From Planctomycetaceae bacterium (GTDB lineage: Bacteria > Planctomycetota > Planctomycetia > Planctomycetales > Planctomycetaceae), in NCBI GenBank assembly GCA_020426065.1, contig JAGQQT010000096.1, forward strand, positions 1 to 10,925: a stretch of DNA of 10,925 nt, in the 5' to 3' direction. A model generated the notes under the pieces. The model worked only from the letters and a program-made list of their open reading frames with translations. It did not search any database and was not told the origin of the DNA. Below are positions 6,782-10,925 of the stretch, piece after piece. A program made the position numbers and the translations under genes. Positions within the stretch are counted from its first letter, which is position 1, and the number at the start of each line of letters is the position of its first letter.

Positions 6782-8935
6782 TCACTGGTTTGGGTGTTTT
6801 GCTGGAGGTGAGGTCACAACCCGCTGTTTAATGATTTTTCCTGAGAATCGATTGGGGGACTGATAGTCTCCGGCAGCAGAGCGGTCATCGAAGCCCAGGC
6901 TGAGATCATCCTGTGGTTGCGAGGGGATCAGGCCCGGTGATTTCTGCTGCAGAGGTTTCTCATCATTGATTTGCAGGGTCATCGTCTGTTCGGTCAGGGT
7001 CGCAGTCAGATGGATCGTTCCCGACAATGGTTTGTCACTGATGAGACGGGAGACCGACTGATTCACCCGGACATCAAATGCTGGTTTCCCATCGATCATA
7101 TGGAGAGCATAACCATGCTGATTTCCCCCCTGGGCCAGAATCACGCCCTGGGTGAGTTTACCTTTGACTGTGGCCTCGATTTTGATTTCGAGATTGGCGA
7201 TCTGAGGTGTTGGAATGGGCTCATACTCTGTGACAGGTTCTTCCTTTTCCGGCTCCCAGATGACATTCACCCGTCTGGCCCATTCCGTCCAGGCTGCAGC
7301 CATCTTTTCGACTCGTTCCGGATCGGATTCTGCCAGATCTCGAGTTTCGCAGCGGTCTTCGGCCAGGTTGTACAATTCCCATTTGATTTCATGCGGCATT
7401 CGCTTGGACCAGACCAGTTTCCAGTCTCCCTGACGGAGTGCCCTGGCTCCCTGATGGTCAAAGCCTATTGTCCGTTCCGGCAGATGCTCGCCTCTCAGCA
7501 GAGGGAGCAGGCTGGTCCCTTCCAGTGGTTGTACGGCATTCCCGTGGACCAGTTCCGGATACTCCGCTCCCGCTGCTTCAATCAGCGTGGGCATAATATC
7601 CATCACATGCGCAGGTTCCCGGATCCAGTTGGGGACCTTGCCAAACCCTGCAGGCCAGTGAGCAATAAACGGTGTGCTGATGCCACCTTCATGGGTGAAA
7701 TGCTTATAGAGCCGTAAGGGCGTATTCCCCAGGTTGGCCCAGGCACTTCCGTAAGATTGATGGGTTCCCCGCTGACCTGTTTTGCGAAGTTCTTCCCCCG
7801 TGCGGAGAGTGGTTGTTCCTTTGCGGGAAGTTCCATCAAAACCAAATGGTCCCCATTCATAGCAGGCACCATTGTCACTTAAAAACAGAACCAGCGTGTT
7901 TTCGAGATCATCCGTGTTTTTCAGATGATCCATGATCCGGCCGACACCTGCATCCACGCCTTCTACCATGGCAGCAAAAATCGCCATCCTCCTGGCGAGA
8001 TCCAGCTGGCGTTCTTTGTCCAGGCTGTCCCAGGCTGGGTTAGGCTGTCCGGGATAACCATTGGCAATATCATCCCGGTCCACAGGAACCAGTGAGCGCG
8101 GTGTTTGTGTCCAGTGGTCTCCATTGATCAGCCCGAGTTTCTGCATCCGTGCATAACGTTCTTCCCGCAGGACATCCCAGCCACGCTGATAAACCTCATC
8201 ATACTTGTCCGCTCGCTCCGCAGGTGCCTGAACGGGAAAGTGGGGAGAGGAATGTCCCAGGAACAGAAACCAGGGCTTGTTCGCCTTCTGACCCTGCCGG
8301 ATGAATTCAATCGCATACTCATTGAAGACATCCGTGGCATAGAACTGCTCCGCAGGAGGATCGATCTCTTTCTGGCGGTTTTCCGGAAGACGGATGTAAT
8401 AGTCCGCATCGTACTGATCATGGGAATGATCATCGGTGTAGCCGTAAAACTCATCAAAGCCTCGTTTGATCGGCCCAGTTTCCGGATGCATATGCCATTT
8501 TCCGACATAGTAGCAGCCATACCCGGCCGGTTTGAGAACCTCGGCAATGGTCGCACAGTTGTCGTTAAGCCGGCCCAGGTAACCCGGGCCACGATCTGGA
8601 CTTGGTTTTCCCGTGGTAAAATCACCTATCCCTGCCTGGGAAGGATACAATCCCGTCATCAGGGAGGCACGACTCGGACAGCAGCGAGCGGAATTGTAAA
8701 CCTGAGTCAGACGTGCTCCGCCCGCAGCGAGAGCATCGATGTTCGGTGTGCTGATTTCGCTCCCGTAGCATCCCAGATCAGAGTACCCAAGGTCATCGGC
8801 CAGAATCACGATGATATTGGGGCGAGAGTCAGATTTGGCGAGAGCACTTCCGGAAATCAGAAAACAGAGCACCAGCATGAGCAAAGAAGCTCGAACCAGG
8901 CCTGCAAAACCCGTGGATTCAGTGAGACGAGACAT
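6782..8935 (-). CDS. Secreted arylsulfatase with C-terminal lectin-like (LamG-type) domain
   Basis: A complete 717-residue protein starting at the ATG at 8935. A signal peptide covers residues 1 to ~33 (hydrophobic SLLMLVLCFLISGSALA, cleavage after ALA). The type I sulfatase domain spans ~38-560: Asp47-Asp48 bind metal; CCPSR at 85-89 carries Cys85, the residue matured to formylglycine; then Lys146/His148 (GKWH), His232 (SSPHFP), Asp354-Asn355 (LSDNG) and Lys411. Residues ~575-705 look like a concanavalin/LamG-type beta-sandwich that may bind the polysaccharide. The sequence is closest in feel to the S1_4-like arylsulfatases of Planctomycetes. It would remove sulfate esters from a polymer in the periplasm or outside. 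No good Shine-Dalgarno site precedes the start; a G-rich AGGGGG lies 12 bases upstream. The next gene begins within 51 bases, or overlaps by four if its GTG start is used, so the two are probably one operon. A sulfatase-maturing enzyme is needed and is not in this window. Confidence 0.93.
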   Translation of the reverse strand: MSRLTESTGFAGLVRASLLMLVLCFLISGSALAKSDSRPNIIVILADDLGYSDLGCYGSEISTPNIDALAAGGARLTQVYNSARCCPSRASLMTGLYPSQAGIGDFTTGKPSPDRGPGYLGRLNDNCATIAEVLKPAGYGCYYVGKWHMHPETGPIKRGFDEFYGYTDDHSHDQYDADYYIRLPENRQKEIDPPAEQFYATDVFNEYAIEFIRQGQKANKPWFLFLGHSSPHFPVQAPAERADKYDEVYQRGWDVLREERYARMQKLGLINGDHWTQTPRSLVPVDRDDIANGYPGQPNPAWDSLDKERQLDLARRMAIFAAMVEGVDAGVGRIMDHLKNTDDLENTLVLFLSDNGACYEWGPFGFDGTSRKGTTTLRTGEELRKTGQRGTHQSYGSAWANLGNTPLRLYKHFTHEGGISTPFIAHWPAGFGKVPNWIREPAHVMDIMPTLIEAAGAEYPELVHGNAVQPLEGTSLLPLLRGEHLPERTIGFDHQGARALRQGDWKLVWSKRMPHEIKWELYNLAEDRCETRDLAESDPERVEKMAAAWTEWARRVNVIWEPEKEEPVTEYEPIPTPQIANLEIKIEATVKGKLTQGVILAQGGNQHGYALHMIDGKPAFDVRVNQSVSRLISDKPLSGTIHLTATLTEQTMTLQINDEKPLQQKSPGLIPSQPQDDLSLGFDDRSAAGDYQSPNRFSGKIIKQRVVTSPPAKHPNQ

Positions 8936-9261
8936 GGATCAGGCTTACCCCCTAGAAGATCCTGGAGCGTTCAAACTTCCTCATGACGAGGGAAATGATT
9001 CGGCAGGACATGTAAACAATTCAAGATACTTTAACGGAATGCCCTCCATTCACAATGAGAGGACTCGTCTGGGTCTTGAAAAATGTTGTCAACCGGGCTG
9101 AGTAGATTTTCAGGGGATTTTTTCAGCGATGTGACTGTCAATGAGCGATTTATGACCTGCTTCACTGTCAGAGAATGAGCGGGTTCGTCCAGTTCAGGTT
9201 CTGGTCTTGAGAGCCCGATTCGGTAATAGCTCGAGCTTATCTCCGTTTCCAGTGTTTGTTC
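8936..9261. other. Intergenic gap between NDH-2 and the sulfatase operon
   Basis: These 326 bases separate two minus-strand genes, and I find no convincing coding region. The gap should hold the sulfatase operon promoter. A perfect TTGACA occurs on the minus strand near 9087-9092, but no good -10 follows at 16-18 bases; another pair nearer the gene (TTGTGA, 16 bases, TAAAGT) is weak. No terminator hairpin follows the NDH-2 stop, so read-through from NDH-2 cannot be excluded. Also present are a perfect 10-base palindrome AGCTCGAGCT at 9228-9237 and a short direct repeat, listed separately. Confidence 0.6.
9134..9181. repeat. Short imperfect direct repeat upstream of the sulfatase operon
   Basis: ACTGTCA-ATGAGCG at 9134-9147 recurs at 9164-9181 as ACTGTCA-GAGA-ATGAGCG. 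The two starts are 30 bases apart, about three helical turns. This spacing would suit a pair of regulator half-sites, but with only two copies and a four-base insertion, chance is a real possibility. Confidence 0.35.
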
Positions 9262-10626
9262 TTATGAGGGAGAATTGGCAGTGACAGGAGCTTTCGGAAC
9301 AGTCCCAGACTGTTTCGTAAGTGCAGGCTGGTGCCCGCCCGTAATGATTCTAGAACTGCGATGATAAGTCAGATAACCCCAGATCCATTGGATCAGGATG
9401 AGCATCCGATTCTCGAACAGTAAAATCTGAAACAGATGGATTGCCAGCCACAGGGTCCAGGCGAAGAAACCGCAAAACTTTTTTGTGCCAACCAGGGCTA
9501 CAGCAGCCGACCGGCCAATCGTTGCCATGGTGCCGCGGTCTTTGTACTCGAAGGGTTTCTTGCTCAGCCGACCGCTCACTTTGTCTTCGATCAAACGGGC
9601 CACATATTCCCCCTGCTGAATCGCAACAGGGGCAAGCCCGGGAAGAGGTTTTCCAGATGCATCCGGGCAGTTGGCCAAGTCTCCAATCACAAACACATTC
9701 TCGTAGCTGCCTACACTTAACTGCTGTGTCACAGGAACACGACCAGCCCGGTCCACTTCCACACCACATTTTCCAGCGATGGTTTTACCCAGTGAATTGG
9801 CCTGGACTCCAGCCGCCCACAGGACTGTGTGAGTTGCGAGCAGTGTTTCCCCATCCGTGCCCGAAAGTTTGACATGTTCATCGGTCACCTCAGTGACTTT
9901 GGTGTGAGTGAGAATCTCGATGCCGCGCGAGCGAATTTTCTCCGCCGCTCGTTCACACAAATCAGGCGGATAGTGGGCCAGGACATGTTCAGCCGCTTCG
10001 ACAATGATGATGCGGGCATCTTCCGGATTGATATGACGAAAGTCATGTTTGAGGGTATGGCGAGCAATTTCTGCCAAAGCTCCAGACAATTCAACTCCCG
10101 TAGGTCCTCCTCCGACTATCACAAAAGTCAGCAGGGCCTTACGCAATTCTGGATTCGACTGGCGTTCTGCTGCTTCAAAGGCCGAGTAGATCCGTCGCCG
10201 GATATCCAGCGCCTGCTCAATAGTTTTCAATCCCGGGGCATTGGATTCCCACTCATCTCTGCCAAAGTAACTGTGGGTTGCACCAGCAGCGGTAATCAAA
10301 AAGTCATAATCTAACTGACCATCTGAGAACAACACGCTCTGCCGGTCCACATCGATGTCAACGACTTCTGCCAGAAGCACTTCGCAGTTGGCCTGTTTCC
10401 GCAGAATGTACCGTAATGGAGAAGCAATGTTGGAGGGAGACAGACCACCTGTGGCAACCTGGTAGAGCAATGGCTGAAAGAGATGGTAGTTGTTCCGATC
10501 AACAAGAGTGACCCTGAGGTTTGCCCTCCTCAATTGCCTGGCAGCTGCCAGACCCCCAAAACCACCTCCAATAATGACGACATGCGGTTTTTGCGTCGAA
10601 GAAGTCTGCACAAATGGTTCCTGCAT
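9262..10626 (-). CDS. ndh: Type II NADH dehydrogenase (NDH-2, NADH:quinone oxidoreductase)
   Basis: A single-subunit flavoprotein that passes electrons from NADH to quinone at the inner face of the cytoplasmic membrane without pumping protons. Numbering is from the upstream GTG at 10653; the preferred start is Met10 (ATG at 10626). FAD-binding GGGFGG lies at 29-34 within HVVIIGGGFGGLAAARQL, and NADH-binding GGGPTG at 181-186. The second FAD motif VIGDLA is near 322-327 and the quinone-site motif AIQQGEYVA near 344-352. The C-terminal hydrophobic and amphipathic stretch (~395-430, FFAWTLWLAIHLFQILLF) is the usual membrane anchor of the family. Length is typical. The ATG is preferred because a -10 box at 10662-10667 would place the transcript start within a few bases of the GTG, leaving it nearly leaderless. 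No Shine-Dalgarno site is evident at either start. No operon partner is visible. Confidence 0.93.
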   Translation of the reverse strand: MQEPFVQTSSTQKPHVVIIGGGFGGLAAARQLRRANLRVTLVDRNNYHLFQPLLYQVATGGLSPSNIASPLRYILRKQANCEVLLAEVVDIDVDRQSVLFSDGQLDYDFLITAAGATHSYFGRDEWESNAPGLKTIEQALDIRRRIYSAFEAAERQSNPELRKALLTFVIVGGGPTGVELSGALAEIARHTLKHDFRHINPEDARIIIVEAAEHVLAHYPPDLCERAAEKIRSRGIEILTHTKVTEVTDEHVKLSGTDGETLLATHTVLWAAGVQANSLGKTIAGKCGVEVDRAGRVPVTQQLSVGSYENVFVIGDLANCPDASGKPLPGLAPVAIQQGEYVARLIEDKVSGRLSKKPFEYKDRGTMATIGRSAAVALVGTKKFCGFFAWTLWLAIHLFQILLFENRMLILIQWIWGYLTYHRSSRIITGGHQPALTKQSGTVPKAPVTANSPS

Positions 10627-10653
10627 TCCATTGATCTGGCAATCACGATTCAC

Positions 10654-10818
10654 TCGATCAGATTATAGCCAATACAACGACTGGAAACAGGGCATGAAAC
10701 AAAACACCGTCACCATGTTCTGCAATAAGGAGGAAAAACAATCTCACCAGTATTAAGGAAAATCACCAACGAATGATTCCAGCAAAGTACTGGATGAACA
10801 GCCACCCTGAAACGACAA
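10654..10818. other. Intergenic region between NDH-2 and the terminator of the tRNA side
   Basis: Apart from the -10 box at 10662-10667, no gene is supported here. A strong AAGGAGG occurs on the plus strand at 10727-10733, but no start codon follows at a usable distance. A 17-codon minus-strand frame (10716-10663) has no ribosome-binding site and ends inside the NDH-2 promoter. Confidence 0.55.
10662..10667 (-). promoter_or_regulatory. Probable -10 box of the NDH-2 gene
   Basis: A perfect TATAAT on the minus strand lies 35 bases before the preferred ATG at 10626. The -35 region is weak: the hexamer 16 to 17 bases upstream reads TGTTTC or CTGTTT. A start of transcription about 7 bases downstream would give a 5' leader of roughly 28 bases. 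Confidence 0.45.
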
Positions 10819-10847
10819 AAACCCCCCGTTTCTTAAACGGAGGGTTT
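10819..10847 (-). terminator. Rho-independent terminator downstream of the tRNA-Val sequence
   Basis: Arms of 13 bases (10819-10831 and 10835-10847) pair with one A-C mismatch around a three-base loop. Read leftward, the G-rich arm runs into five T and then T-rich sequence, the form of an intrinsic terminator on the minus strand. On the plus strand only three T follow. It lies 20 bases beyond the tRNA 3' end, so it fits termination of a tRNA transcript arriving from the right. Confidence 0.8.
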
Positions 10848-10867
10848 GATCAGCAGCCAATAAAAAC

Positions 10868-10925
<58 letters not shown>

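Noticed and set aside
8105..8986. Open frame of 293 codons on the plus strand, antisense to the arylsulfatase start
   Set aside because: It is antisense to the sulfatase catalytic core including CCPSR, and its protein has no family features.
9087..9092. TTGACA as -35 box of the sulfatase operon (minus strand)
   Set aside because: No hexamer resembling TATAAT occurs 16 to 18 bases downstream, so it cannot be called a promoter.
9228..9237. Palindrome AGCTCGAGCT as NDH-2 terminator
   Set aside because: It has no loop and no T run, so it cannot form a terminator hairpin; at most it is a short symmetric site.
10663..10716. 17-codon minus-strand frame upstream of NDH-2 as a leader peptide
   Set aside because: It has no ribosome-binding site, lies upstream of the probable transcription start, and ends within the -10 box.

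Overview
The window most likely comes from a member of the Planctomycetota, of the Gimesia/Rubinisphaera/Rhodopirellula type. The reasons are the dense set of exported sulfatases and glycosidases, mid-range GC by eye, weak or absent Shine-Dalgarno sites, and an S9 peptidase of a type common in that phylum. This is an inference from gene content; no marker gene confirms it.

Layout, left to right. (1) Bases 2-1825, plus strand: the 3' part of an S9-family (dipeptidyl-peptidase IV-like) serine peptidase, cut by the left edge. (2) 1826-1988: a convergent intergenic gap holding a nested palindromic repeat. (3) 6731 down to 1989, minus strand: one very long reading frame for a secreted protein with a carbohydrate-binding-like module, a GH2 glycosidase, a GH43 glycosidase and a sulfatase. 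A single in-frame TGA at 4866-4868 interrupts it, inside the GH2 catalytic barrel and between the two catalytic glutamates. (4) 8935-6782, minus: a complete secreted arylsulfatase with a C-terminal lectin-like domain, directly upstream of the fusion gene and probably co-transcribed with it. (5) 8936-9261: a non-coding gap with no clear signals. (6) About 10626-9262, minus: a type II NADH dehydrogenase with a recognisable -10 box upstream. (7) 10654-10925: intergenic DNA, a strong intrinsic terminator reading leftward, and the 3' part of a tRNA-Val at the right edge whose 5' side does not fold as a tRNA should.

The two minus-strand genes at 1989-8935 form a small unit for degrading a sulfated polysaccharide. 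They supply two sulfatases of different subfamilies (each with the CxPSR formylglycine motif), a GH2 and a GH43. The polymer cannot be named from sequence alone. The sulfatase-maturing enzyme and any transporter lie outside the window. NDH-2 is a respiratory housekeeping gene and the S9 peptidase a probable exoenzyme; neither has an evident link to the polysaccharide genes.

The points most worth a second look are the trimodular GH2-GH43-sulfatase fusion and its lone in-frame stop, the possible tRNA-Val attachment-site scar at the right edge, the nested palindrome, and the Asp-to-Glu change at the S9 catalytic triad.
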